Position numbers and translations under genes: made by a program
In this document: one piece after another, positions 45,179-53,529 of the stretch
Layout of the letters: the number at the start of each line of letters is the position of its first letter
Position numbering within the stretch: the first letter of the stretch is position 1
The notes under the pieces: model-generated
Database searches by the model: none
The model's input: the letters and a program-made list of their open reading frames with translations, nothing else
Told to the model about the DNA's origin: nothing
Assembly: GCA_019638625.1 (NCBI GenBank)
Contig: JAHBTK010000002.1
Location: forward strand, 558,001 to 622,000
Length of the DNA stretch: 64,000 nucleotides
Source: Chitinophagaceae bacterium
GTDB taxonomy: Bacteria; Bacteroidota; Bacteroidia; Chitinophagales; Chitinophagaceae
Direction of reading: 5' to 3'

Positions 45179-45763
45179 ATGATCTCTGATAACGACATAT
45201 TAGTTTTACAGCAAGCGGTTGCTTTTCGTAATGACCAGGAGGCTTACAACAAGCTTTTCCTGCACTTCTATCCGTCCCTGAAGGAGTTCGCCTATACCTT
45301 CCTGAAATCAAAAGCTTTGTCCGACGAGGTGGTTTCCGATGTATTTATTAAGATCTGGCAGAAACGCAATACCCTGCATACCATCAGTAATATCAGGTTA
45401 TATCTTTTCACCAGCACCAGGAACACCGCCTTTAACTATCTGAAAAAACAACAGGGACTACAAAACCTCCCCGTGGAAGACTATTGGGTAGAACTCAAAA
45501 GCATCTACTTTAACCCGGAAAGCCTTATGATAACCGAAGAAATGATAGAACGGATACAAAAGGCTATTCAGCAGCTTCCGGCACGGTGCCGCCTGATCTT
45601 TAAACTGGTGAAAGAAGAAGGGCTAAAGTACCGGGAAGTAGCCGAACTGCTGGAAATTTCCGTTAAAACCGTGGAAAACCAGATGAGCCTCGCATTAAAA
45701 AAGCTTGGAAACAGCATTAATTTTGATATCACCCGCTCCGGCTCCCCCCTCAAACACGCCTGA
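45179..45763 (+). CDS. ECF-type RNA polymerase sigma factor
   Basis: A 194-residue sigma-70 factor of the ECF class. Region 2 is recognisable in HFYPSLKEFAYTFLKSKALSDEVVSDVFIKIWQKR with the DNA-opening part NIRLYLFTSTRNTAFNYLKK. Region 4 is the C-terminal helix-turn-helix IQQLPARCRLIFKLVKEEGLKYREVAELLEISVKTVENQMSLAL (given here as a mapped stretch of residues about 129-172). The ATG at 45179 is chosen over a TTG three codons upstream. Bacteroidota ECF genes of this type usually sit before a FecR-like anti-sigma and SusCD genes. None follows here: the next gene is a lytic transglycosylase. It may thus be controlled by a distant partner or mainly at expression level. Confidence 0.9.
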   Translation: MISDNDILVLQQAVAFRNDQEAYNKLFLHFYPSLKEFAYTFLKSKALSDEVVSDVFIKIWQKRNTLHTISNIRLYLFTSTRNTAFNYLKKQQGLQNLPVEDYWVELKSIYFNPESLMITEEMIERIQKAIQQLPARCRLIFKLVKEEGLKYREVAELLEISVKTVENQMSLALKKLGNSINFDITRSGSPLKHA

Positions 45764-45795
45764 TTGTCAGCACTTTACCATATGGTAAGACAATC
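45762..45795. other. Compound palindrome at the end of the sigma factor gene
   Basis: TTACCATATGGTAA (45775-45788) is a perfect 14-bp palindrome. It is enclosed by GATTGTC (45762-45768) and GACAATC (45789-45795), so the whole can fold as one hairpin. A short T-run (ATTTTTG) lies 6 bases beyond. It could be a terminator of the sigma gene or a protein-binding site. Confidence 0.5.
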
Positions 45796-46040
45796 TGTCC
45801 ATTTTTGTGAAATTTTACCATTCATCATGGCACAATTTTGGTGATTTACTGTTATAGTTTGAACCGTGAGGTTATTTTTGTCTTTCCAACTCCAGTTCCT
45901 CTGCAAAACAGCTTAATCCTTCTGTTAAGATCTCTTTCTTTAATTAAGATTTCTTTAATCCTTGTGAATCAACCAATTATTTAGTTCCCTCCATTTCTGG
46001 AATTATTATTGCTAAATGGGGGTTAACCAAAAATTGAGTT

Positions 46041-47219
46041 ATGTTAAGAATGTTAGTAAATGGTTTTGGTTGTTCAACCTTTTTGTTATTTTTCTCTTTT
46101 GCTGCAATTGCCTCAGAACCAATAGATAGCAAGATTTCCGGACAGGAAAAAGATACGACTATCGCGGTAGTGGATGTAGTCGAAGAACTGGAGGCGCTTT
46201 CTGCAGACAACACCATATCAAGCGTAGTCATCACAGAAAATGCAGAGAAAATAAGCAAACCCGCAGAGAAATCCATAAAAACAGTAGTAACAACTGATGC
46301 GCTTTACAGCCAGTTGCACCCGCTTTCCGTTTCTTTTGTAAAAGAGTACAACCGGAAAAACGAACGCCGGTTTGAAAATATCCTGGAAAAAAACGCCAGG
46401 CATTTTACTCTTATAGATGGTATTCTCGAAAAAAACAATTTACCGCTTGACCTGAAATACCTGGCTATTATTGAATCGGACCTGAAAAACGGTGCGATCT
46501 CCAATAAAGGCGCTGTTGGTCCTTGGCAGTTTATGGCTCCCACAGCTCGCCTGATGGGACTTACCGTAAACAAACACCGCGACGAAAGACGCGATTTGAC
46601 AAAAAGTACCCAGGCAGCGGCGAAATACCTGAAGGTTTTATACGCTCAGTTCAACGACTGGTACCTGACCGTGGCAGCTTATAACTGTGGTGCTTCCCGG
46701 GTGGAATATGCCATCCGCAAAAGTGGAAGCCGGGATTTCTGGAAACTGCAGCATCATCTGCCGGCAGAATCAAGAGGGCACGTAAAGAAGTTTATCGCTA
46801 CCCGCTATTATTTTGATTCAAAAGTGGCTGAGGAAAATAACCCGTTAAGCCTGAATGTAGAAAGGTTATCGAGAGTAATAGACGCTGACGGGACCTCTTC
46901 GGTAGTGGTGAGCGGCAAATACCGCTCAGCCGCCCTGATGAAAATACTGGATATGGAAGCGAATGTATTCGATAATTACAACCCGGGCTTTGATGCGGAA
47001 GTATCAGGCAATGGCTATCAACTGAGATTACCCAACGATAAAATGGAAATATTCAGTGCCCGGAAACACGAAATACTGGCGGAGTCCATCCAGATGATGC
47101 TGAATGAAAACTCCAGTATCATCAGCTCAGACAGTAAAAAAGAGTATCCGAGAGCTATTGAGTTGTCAAAACCGAAAGCGGTGGCGGCTGATAACAGTAC
47201 TGCAAGAAAGAAAAAGTAA
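46041..47219 (+). CDS. Lytic murein transglycosylase (MltD-like, no LysM)
   Basis: A 392-residue protein with a Sec signal peptide (residues 1-25, LLFFSFAAIAS). After an acidic spacer, the SLT domain begins near residue 90. Catalytic Glu145 lies in KYLAIIESDLKNGA, followed by SNKGAVGPWQFMAPTARLMG, DERRDLTKSTQAAAKYLK and TVAAYNCGASRV, all typical of family 1 lytic transglycosylases. The enzyme cuts MurNAc-GlcNAc bonds with formation of the anhydro ring. The C-terminal part (about 290-392) lacks clear LysM repeats, unlike E. coli MltD, and ends with a basic KKK tail. It is the only wall-degrading enzyme in the window. A good terminator follows. Confidence 0.92.
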   Translation: MLRMLVNGFGCSTFLLFFSFAAIASEPIDSKISGQEKDTTIAVVDVVEELEALSADNTISSVVITENAEKISKPAEKSIKTVVTTDALYSQLHPLSVSFVKEYNRKNERRFENILEKNARHFTLIDGILEKNNLPLDLKYLAIIESDLKNGAISNKGAVGPWQFMAPTARLMGLTVNKHRDERRDLTKSTQAAAKYLKVLYAQFNDWYLTVAAYNCGASRVEYAIRKSGSRDFWKLQHHLPAESRGHVKKFIATRYYFDSKVAEENNPLSLNVERLSRVIDADGTSSVVVSGKYRSAALMKILDMEANVFDNYNPGFDAEVSGNGYQLRLPNDKMEIFSARKHEILAESIQMMLNENSSIISSDSKKEYPRAIELSKPKAVAADNSTARKKK

Positions 47220-47246
47220 TTCTGAAATATTTTTTCCTTGACCGTT

Positions 47247-47279
47247 AAGTGTTGAACTAACCATTCAGCACTTTTTTTA
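47247..47279 (+). terminator. Rho-independent terminator of the lytic transglycosylase gene
   Basis: AAGTGTTGAA pairs with TTCAGCACTT (ten pairs, one G-U) around CTAACCA and runs into TTTTTTT. It overlaps the last codons of the opposing pabB. Confidence 0.85.
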
Positions 47280-48540
47280 TGGCCCTGGCTTTCACCAGGC
47301 ATTCTTCATATTCAGCCGCTGCATTGCTGTTGAACGTAATAGCGGAGCCCGTTTGAAAGGAAAGATATTGATCCTTTGCATTATAGAGTATGCTTCTTAT
47401 CACAACGTTGAAATCGAAATCCCGCTCCGGGGATATATAACCCACCGCCCCGGAGTATAACCCTCTCTTTACCACTTCGTACCGTTCTATCAGTTCCATC
47501 ACCCGCTTCTTGGGTACGCCCGTCATGCTTGCCATCGGGAAGCTGGCCCGGAAGATATCCGCTATCGTAACCGTATTTTTCAACTCACCGCTCACCGTAG
47601 AGATCATCTGGTATACCTGCGGAAAACTGTAAACCTCAAATAACTCCTCCACTTTTACCGAGCCTTCCACGCATACCTTGGAAAGATCGTTTCTTACGAG
47701 ATCTACTACCATCACGTTTTCCGACCTGTCTTTTTCACTGCTTCTTAATGCTTCCCCGGCAGCAGCATCCGCCCCCGCATTTTCGGGGTACCTGGGTGCA
47801 GTGCCTTTTATCGGCTGGGAGAGTACCTTACTGCCCCGCCGATGCAGGTATCGCTCCGGACTGGCACATAACAGGTATCTTTGATCTGCCTTATAATAAC
47901 AGGCATAAGGATTGGGCGACTCCATGCAAAGGGACTGGTAGAGTGCCGGCGGGTTAACCGCTGCCTGGTGGCAATAAAACTCCTGGCAAAAATTGATTTC
48001 ATAACAATCTCCCCGCAATATATGATTGCGCAGATTTTCTATGCGGGAAAGATAGTCCTCCCTGGAAAGCCTGTTTTGTATAACCGCGGAACTTTCTGCA
48101 GAAGAAACAGGCCGGGAAGCCTTTTTAATCTGCTTCCATATTTCTTCGTGGTTGCCAAAACTTCCTATGACCAAGTGATCAGGTTGCAACATCAAGACCG
48201 TGTCTGGTACAAAAAAATTAAGATCAGGGAAACCAATTCCATCAGGATTGAGAGAGGATAACTGCTCAATTTCATTTTTGATGTCGTAAGACAGGTGACC
48301 AAAGCACCAGTCGTTATGAGTAAGCAGGAAGGAGTCCAGTTGGTCCAGAGCCGAACCGGCATCTGCCTGCACCCGCTTACGCTCCCCCACTCCTGCAATA
48401 CATTCAAAATGCCGGACAGGAAGATTGTATTGGTGATTGTCTAAAAAACAACAGATGTTATGCTGGTCTGCCCAGTATAACATCTGCCATTTTGTTTGAA
48501 TAAAATCTTCTACGGGAAAGGAACAATATGTTCTTTTCAA
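47257..48540 (-). CDS. pabB: Aminodeoxychorismate synthase component I
   Basis: A 427-residue chorismate-binding enzyme. It makes 4-amino-4-deoxychorismate for folate from chorismate and ammonia supplied by PabA. The segment LSQPIKGTAPRYP holds the PIKGT motif with the lysine that marks PabB; anthranilate synthase TrpE has PIAGT here. Other conserved parts are GDCYEINFCQEFYC, CASPERYLHRRGSKV, SEKDRSENVMVVDLVRNDLSKV, SFPMASMTGVPKKRVMELI and YSGAVGYISPERDFDFNVVIRS. The start is 9 bases after the stop of a strongly acidic protein, so the two are probably co-transcribed. No pabA or pabC is visible in the window. Confidence 0.9.
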   Translation of the reverse strand: MKRTYCSFPVEDFIQTKWQMLYWADQHNICCFLDNHQYNLPVRHFECIAGVGERKRVQADAGSALDQLDSFLLTHNDWCFGHLSYDIKNEIEQLSSLNPDGIGFPDLNFFVPDTVLMLQPDHLVIGSFGNHEEIWKQIKKASRPVSSAESSAVIQNRLSREDYLSRIENLRNHILRGDCYEINFCQEFYCHQAAVNPPALYQSLCMESPNPYACYYKADQRYLLCASPERYLHRRGSKVLSQPIKGTAPRYPENAGADAAAGEALRSSEKDRSENVMVVDLVRNDLSKVCVEGSVKVEELFEVYSFPQVYQMISTVSGELKNTVTIADIFRASFPMASMTGVPKKRVMELIERYEVVKRGLYSGAVGYISPERDFDFNVVIRSILYNAKDQYLSFQTGSAITFNSNAAAEYEECLVKARAIKKVLNG

Positions 48541-48549
48541 AATATCATA

Positions 48550-48954
48550 TTAGAAGTCATCATCGTCGTCGTCAAATCCGCCGTCGTCAAACAAGCCCAT
48601 ATCCTTAAACTCATCGTCAAGCCCCAGGTCGTCATCATCGTCTTTTCCCTTCTTGCCGCCGGATTTTTTTGCCTTTGACTTGGGAATATCAAATTCATCA
48701 AAATCAGGATCCCAGTCATCATCTTCTTCAGGCTTGTCCCAGTCATCTTCTACTTCCACATCGTCATCGTCATCATCATCGTCCTTTGTCTTTTTTCCTT
48801 TCTTGAGCGACTTCTCGTCAAGTTCCATATCATCATCGTCGTCATCGTCGTCATCTTTCACGGATTTGGAAGGCGCCTTACGTGGCTTTTCCTGCTCGTC
48901 TTTCGGAGCTTCAGTTTTTGAACCGGTTTTTTTTATCTTTTCAGATTTTGCCAT
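48550..48954 (-). CDS. Asp-rich, highly acidic low-complexity protein
   Basis: A 134-residue soluble protein I do not recognise by function. It begins with a Lys-rich stretch (MAKSEKIKKTGSKTEAPK) and continues with four to five runs of Asp: nine Asp near residue 34, eight near 58, EDDDWDPDFDEFDIP, five Asp near 106, and an FDDDDDDF end. Between them are short Lys-rich or Gly-Lys blocks (KKGKKTK, KSGGKKGK). It is probably disordered and could bind cations, nucleic-acid-binding proteins or chaperone substrates. The reading frame is intact and begins with ATG. The codons are nearly all GAT/GAC, so the DNA shows a simple repeat that could expand or contract by slippage. Confidence 0.8.
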   Translation of the reverse strand: MAKSEKIKKTGSKTEAPKDEQEKPRKAPSKSVKDDDDDDDDDMELDEKSLKKGKKTKDDDDDDDDVEVEDDWDKPEEDDDWDPDFDEFDIPKSKAKKSGGKKGKDDDDDLGLDDEFKDMGLFDDGGFDDDDDDF

Positions 48955-49046
48955 AGTCTGAATGTATTACAGCGTAAAATTTCTACGAGTTTTTTAAATA
49001 GCCAAATATTTTTAAAAATAATTTTTATTGCCCTAAAATACAAGAA

Positions 49047-50312
49047 TTATGCAACACGTATGATTTGTTCCCTGCCCGGTCCGTTCGATACGTACTTAAT
49101 GCCTACTCCCAGGTACTGATTGATATGTGCAATATAATCCTTCATTGCTCCGGGAAGGTTTTTAGCATCCTTCATCGCGGAGATATCGGTATTCCAGCCT
49201 TTGCATGATTCATACACGGGGTCCAGCGCTACCTTTGTAATCTGGTAGGGTACTTCCTTCTGCTCCCTGCCATTCACCTTATACGCGCTGCATACTTTCA
49301 GTTCTTCGAATGAGTCGAGCACGTCTGCCTTGGTCATCACCAGTTGGGTAACACCATTCACCATACAGGCAAAATTCAGGGCCACGAGGTCAATCCAGCC
49401 ACAACGCCTGGGGCGTCCGGTAGTAGCGCCGAACTCATTTCCGATTTTACGAAGCTTTTCACCTGTATCATCGTGTAATTCCGTAGGGAAAGGTCCCCCG
49501 CCCACACGGGTGCAATAGGCCTTTGTTACGCCGATCACTTCCTTTATTTTCTGCGGCGGCACACCCAGGCCGGTACATACCCCTGCTGAAATGGTATTGG
49601 AGGAAGTAACAAAAGGGAAGGTTCCGAAATCCACATCCAGCATACTTCCCTGCGCCCCTTCTGCCAACACTTTCTTGTTCTGCCGTATTTTTTCGTTGAT
49701 GAAATACTCCCCGTTCACAATCTTAAACTTCCGCATGAACTCAATCCCTTCAAAAAACTCTTCCTCCCATGCCGAAATATCCTCGTTAAAATGCATACTG
49801 TCCAGCAACTTCTGGTGTTTCAGGCGCAGGCGGATATATTGCGTGGTAAAATTCTTATCTAAAATATCTCCTACCCGCAGGGCATTTCTGCCGGTTTTGT
49901 CCATATAGGCCGGGCCAATGCCTTTGAGGGTGGAGCCAATTTTATCGTTGCCTTTTAAGCTCTCGGAGGCTTTATCCAGCGCCCTATGCGTAGGCAGAAT
50001 AAGATTGGTTCTTTCGGAGATGTACAGGTTCTTAGTGTAGTCCACCCCGAAAGAAGCCACGGTTTCACATTCCTTTTTCAGGGTTACCGCGTCTAATACC
50101 ACCCCGTTCCCGATCAGGTTGACGATATGGTCGTGAAAAATACCCGAGGGAATCTGGTGTAACACTACTTTCTTGTCGTTTATGTAAAGCGTGTGTCCTG
50201 CGTTGGGACCACCCTGGAAACGCGCAATTAAATCGTACCCGGAAGCGAAATAATCCACAATTTTACCTTTACCTTCATCGCCCCACTGCAGGCCTAATAA
50301 AACATCAACCAT
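49047..50312 (-). CDS. purA: Adenylosuccinate synthetase
   Basis: A 421-residue enzyme that joins IMP and aspartate with GTP in AMP synthesis. The N-terminal GLQWGDEGKGKIVDYF is the P-loop and catalytic segment (Asp in WGDEGKGK). QGGPNAGHTLY follows, then YCTRVGGGPFPTE, and GATTGRPRRCGWIDLVAL in the GTP/IMP region. The start is placed at the ATG of MVDVLLGLQW; a longer in-frame form would include a -7 promoter box and has no counterpart in the family. It is followed downstream by the acidic protein and pabB in the same direction, with 92 bases between. Confidence 0.95.
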   Translation of the reverse strand: MVDVLLGLQWGDEGKGKIVDYFASGYDLIARFQGGPNAGHTLYINDKKVVLHQIPSGIFHDHIVNLIGNGVVLDAVTLKKECETVASFGVDYTKNLYISERTNLILPTHRALDKASESLKGNDKIGSTLKGIGPAYMDKTGRNALRVGDILDKNFTTQYIRLRLKHQKLLDSMHFNEDISAWEEEFFEGIEFMRKFKIVNGEYFINEKIRQNKKVLAEGAQGSMLDVDFGTFPFVTSSNTISAGVCTGLGVPPQKIKEVIGVTKAYCTRVGGGPFPTELHDDTGEKLRKIGNEFGATTGRPRRCGWIDLVALNFACMVNGVTQLVMTKADVLDSFEELKVCSAYKVNGREQKEVPYQITKVALDPVYESCKGWNTDISAMKDAKNLPGAMKDYIAHINQYLGVGIKYVSNGPGREQIIRVA

Positions 50313-50337
50313 TTTGAATACTTGTTTGCAAGAGTGG

Positions 50338-50345
50338 CAAAAATA
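50338..50345 (-). promoter_or_regulatory. Candidate -7 promoter element of purA
   Basis: The minus strand reads TATTTTTG, a full match to TAnnTTTG, 25 bases before the purA ATG. It supports the shorter start. A clear -33 TTG at 19-21 nt is missing. Confidence 0.45.
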
Positions 50346-50564
50346 GAAGAATGCCGCCAATACGGAAAATAAAAAAACAGCTTTGACAATGGGGTCATAA
50401 ATAGCGCGGATGATATGAAGTTCCGGGGGCGTATTACCTGCCTGCGCGAGTTCAGGAGAACCCGAGACCCCTTATTGCGAAATTTGGAATGCACCCGGTC
50501 CCGGAATTACAATAATTATAGGTTATTTGCGGTTTATTAGGCAGCCTGTACAGGTAAAATCAAT

Positions 50565-53069
50565 ATGGCAATTACGTACACCATAAGTGCAATAGCGGAA
50601 ATAACCGGGGGAAAATTAATGGCAGAGTCCGCCCAGGCCGGCAAGGTAATAGAACACCTGCTGACGGACAGCAGGAAACTGGTATATGCTCCTTCTACCC
50701 TGTTTTTCGCATTGCCGGGCTTGAGACGAAATGGGGAAGACTATATTGAAGAGCTGTATGACCGCGGTGTACGGAATTTCGTGGTGGCCGAAACCAGCCA
50801 GGTTACCAGGACAGATGCCAGCTATATAATGGTAAGCCACCCTTTGGAAGCGCTGCAACGCCTGGCTGCTTTTCACAGGCAACAGTTTGATATACCCGTT
50901 ATTGCCATTGCGGGCAGCAACGGAAAAACAATTGTAAAGGAGTGGTTATACCAGTTGCTGCAGAAAGGTTTTAATATTGTCAGGAGCCCTAAAAGCTACA
51001 ACTCACAGGTGGGCGTGCCGCTCAGCGTATGGCAAATGAATGAAACCCACAATTTAGCCATATTTGAGGCGGGGATTTCCAGGCATGGCGAAATGAAGAA
51101 ACTGCAGCAGGTTATCCGGCCAACTATTGGAATATTTACCCACCTGGGAGAGGCGCACAGTGAAAACTTTAGCAACCGGGAGGAAAAGGCAGCAGAAAAA
51201 ATAAAGTTGTTTGCCGGGGCATCCTGGGTAATAGCCAATGGAGATGACGAAATTGTACGTACCGCTTTTAGTAAGGAAAAACTGCCCGCTGTTTTTTACG
51301 GAACATCCGCAAATGACGCCATTCGCATCCTGTCTGTTGAAAAAAGAACGGCAGATACAAGACTTCAACTGGTGGTAACCGATAATCAAAAGGCCTCTTT
51401 AAAAAGTGAAGGCGCTATTGAATTGCTGATCCCCTTTACGGATGACGCCTCCGTAGAAAACTGCATCACCTGCCTCTGCGTACTGATAAAGCTTGGCTAT
51501 ACGCCGCCTGTTATTGCGGAAAGAATGCAGACATTGCAACAGGTGAGTATGCGACTGGAGATGAAACAGGGGATCAACAACTGTACCGTTATTAACGACA
51601 GCTATGTTGCAGATCCCGATTCTTTGCGAATCGCTTTGGATTTTCTGCAACAGGTGCAGCAACATCCCCGGCGTACCGTTATCCTTTCGGATCTTGCCGA
51701 AACAGGCCGGGCGGAAGCTGAGCTTTACCCGGCGATAGCCGCTTTGCTTACCCAAAAACAAATTCACCGCGTCATCGGCGTAGGTCCTCATATCAGCCGG
51801 TACAGGCGGGTGCTGGAAGCTGCCTGCGAAAAAGCGGATTTCTTTCCCACTACAGAGGAACTTATTCATCATATACACAATCTCCGTTTCAGCAATGAAG
51901 CTATATTGATCAAGGGGGCAAGGTCCTTTGGTTTTGAACGCGTGAGCTCGCTGCTGGAACAGAAAACACACCAAACCGTACTGGAAGTCAACCTCAGCGC
52001 TATCAGTCATAATATAAAGCAGTTCCAGCAATTGCTGCGGCCTCAAACGAAAGTGATGGCGATGGTAAAGGCTTTTTCCTATGGCAGCGGCAGTTTTGAG
52101 ATAGCCAATATCCTGCAATTGAGTAAAGTGGATTACCTGGCGGTAGCCTATACCGATGAGGGTGTGGAGTTGAGAAAAGCAGGCATACACCTGCCCATAA
52201 TGGTAATGAACCCGGAGGAAAACAGCTTTGCCGCCATGACGGAACACTACCTGGAGCCGGAGATTTTCTCTTTTAATATGCTGTATTCCCTGCTGTCTTT
52301 TCTTCAAAAGGAAGGACTGCAACATTACCCGGTTCACATTAAGGTAGATACCGGCATGCACCGGCTGGGGTTTGAATTGCCGGAAATGGAAAAGCTGGGC
52401 CAATTGCTTACGGAAAGCAGTGTTTTCAACGTGCAGTCCGTATTCAGTCATTTGGCCGGAAGCGAGGAGGAAGATCTTGACTACTTCACTCAGCAACAGG
52501 CAGATCTGTTTGTTACTGCCTGCAACATCCTGCAGGATCGTTTATCGTATCCTTTTCTGAGACACCTCTCTAACTCCGCGGCCATTTTGCGGCATCCATC
52601 CTTACAATTTGATATGGTAAGGCTGGGCATAGGCATGTATGGCATCAACAGCACGGGAGTAAAGAATATAGAATTAAAGGAAGCTGCCGTGTTGAAAACG
52701 ACCATTGCACAAATCAAAAAGATTCCTGCAGGAGACACTGTTGGCTACAGCAGGCAGGGGCAACTGCACAGGGAAAGCGCCATCGCCACCATCCGGATAG
52801 GATACGCAGACGGCTACCGCAGGGCATTCGGCAATGGCGTGGGAAGGGTATTGATAAAAGGATACCCGGCGCCGGTAACAGGCAATATTGCAATGGACAT
52901 GACCATGGTGGATATAACCGGTATTGCTGATGTAAGCGAAAATGATGAAGTTATCATTTTTGGGGAGGGGCTGTCTGTTGAGCAACTTGCCCAATGGGCC
53001 GGAACAATCCCTTATGAGATCATGACGGGTATATCCCAAAGAGTGCAGCGGGTGTATTATGAAGAATGA
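50565..53069 (+). CDS. Bifunctional MurF / alanine racemase fusion
   Basis: An 834-residue fusion typical of Bacteroidota. The N-terminal 460 residues are UDP-MurNAc-tripeptide:D-Ala-D-Ala ligase, with the P-loop AGSNGKTIVKEW (116-127; the usual GKTTTK is here GKTIVK), EAGISRHGEMKKL and VINDSYVADPDSL. The remainder is a fold-type III alanine racemase: AMVKAFSYGSGSFE contains the PLP lysine at residue 502, then VKVDTGMHRLGF (here IKVDTGMHRLGF) and RIGYADGYRRAFGNG with the catalytic Tyr. One protein thus makes D-Ala and attaches D-Ala-D-Ala, upstream and downstream of Ddl, whose gene is also in the window. Confidence 0.95.
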   Translation: MAITYTISAIAEITGGKLMAESAQAGKVIEHLLTDSRKLVYAPSTLFFALPGLRRNGEDYIEELYDRGVRNFVVAETSQVTRTDASYIMVSHPLEALQRLAAFHRQQFDIPVIAIAGSNGKTIVKEWLYQLLQKGFNIVRSPKSYNSQVGVPLSVWQMNETHNLAIFEAGISRHGEMKKLQQVIRPTIGIFTHLGEAHSENFSNREEKAAEKIKLFAGASWVIANGDDEIVRTAFSKEKLPAVFYGTSANDAIRILSVEKRTADTRLQLVVTDNQKASLKSEGAIELLIPFTDDASVENCITCLCVLIKLGYTPPVIAERMQTLQQVSMRLEMKQGINNCTVINDSYVADPDSLRIALDFLQQVQQHPRRTVILSDLAETGRAEAELYPAIAALLTQKQIHRVIGVGPHISRYRRVLEAACEKADFFPTTEELIHHIHNLRFSNEAILIKGARSFGFERVSSLLEQKTHQTVLEVNLSAISHNIKQFQQLLRPQTKVMAMVKAFSYGSGSFEIANILQLSKVDYLAVAYTDEGVELRKAGIHLPIMVMNPEENSFAAMTEHYLEPEIFSFNMLYSLLSFLQKEGLQHYPVHIKVDTGMHRLGFELPEMEKLGQLLTESSVFNVQSVFSHLAGSEEEDLDYFTQQQADLFVTACNILQDRLSYPFLRHLSNSAAILRHPSLQFDMVRLGIGMYGINSTGVKNIELKEAAVLKTTIAQIKKIPAGDTVGYSRQGQLHRESAIATIRIGYADGYRRAFGNGVGRVLIKGYPAPVTGNIAMDMTMVDITGIADVSENDEVIIFGEGLSVEQLAQWAGTIPYEIMTGISQRVQRVYYEE

Positions 53070-53529
53070 GTGCGGGCTTTTTTCTTTTTGAACCACTCAC
53101 GAAACCTCAAGGGATCACGAAGGGATACAATTGTGCGTTATAGTGTCGTTGTGGTCTCAATTATTGAGCCATGACATGTTATTATCATGGATGATAAGTT
53201 GACCGATCTCTTTATTTACATAATATATCAGGGTTCCATAGCTGATATTACAGTAGTGGCAAAGCTTAATCAATCCCGCATTCTGCGGGACGGGGCTTTT
53301 TGCGCCTGTGTCCGTCCGGTCAGGCGGATACTTTTTTTCCGCAAACATACGAATAGCACAAAAATAGTGGGGAGCCCGGAGTTAAAAGGAAGACTGAGTT
53401 TGCATAAACAAATTAATATTCCGCTGCGCAGCGGCTCACCGTACCAACTACTCCATATTACTACAAATATTCACGGTGCGCAGCGCCTTTTCATCACTGC
53501 AAAAAAACGGCGCATACTTCCGGTGCAAC
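53070..53529. other. Convergent intergenic region with several palindromes; no gene recognised
   Basis: The 460-base gap between murF-alr and rodA holds a copy of the convergent-junction palindrome. It also has CCATGA/TCATGG (53169-53189), and a CCCGCA-TTC-TGCGGG hairpin at 53275-53289 that is followed 7 bases later by TTTTT and may terminate murF-alr. A perfect 14-bp palindrome CCGCTGCGCAGCGG lies at 53421-53434. A 129-codon plus-strand open frame (53187-53576) runs across these palindromes and into the opposing rodA; it is not protein-like and is not called. Confidence 0.5.
53149..53176. repeat. Convergent-junction palindrome, copy C
   Basis: Reads GTGGTCTCAATTATTGAGCC followed by ATGACA. 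The core CTCAAT-T-ATTGAG at 53156-53168 differs from copies A and B only in the central base. It lies about 85 bases after the murF-alr stop. Confidence 0.65.

Noticed and set aside
48640..48860. Repeated CATC/GTC units suggesting a CRISPR or tandem-repeat array
   Set aside because: They are codon repeats for Asp runs in an intact reading frame; there are no spacers or regular repeat length.
51399..52496. A 365-codon open frame on the minus strand inside murF-alr
   Set aside because: It lies antisense to a gene with complete MurF and alanine racemase motifs, and its peptide is rich in His, Gln and Tyr without domain features. It is a composition shadow.
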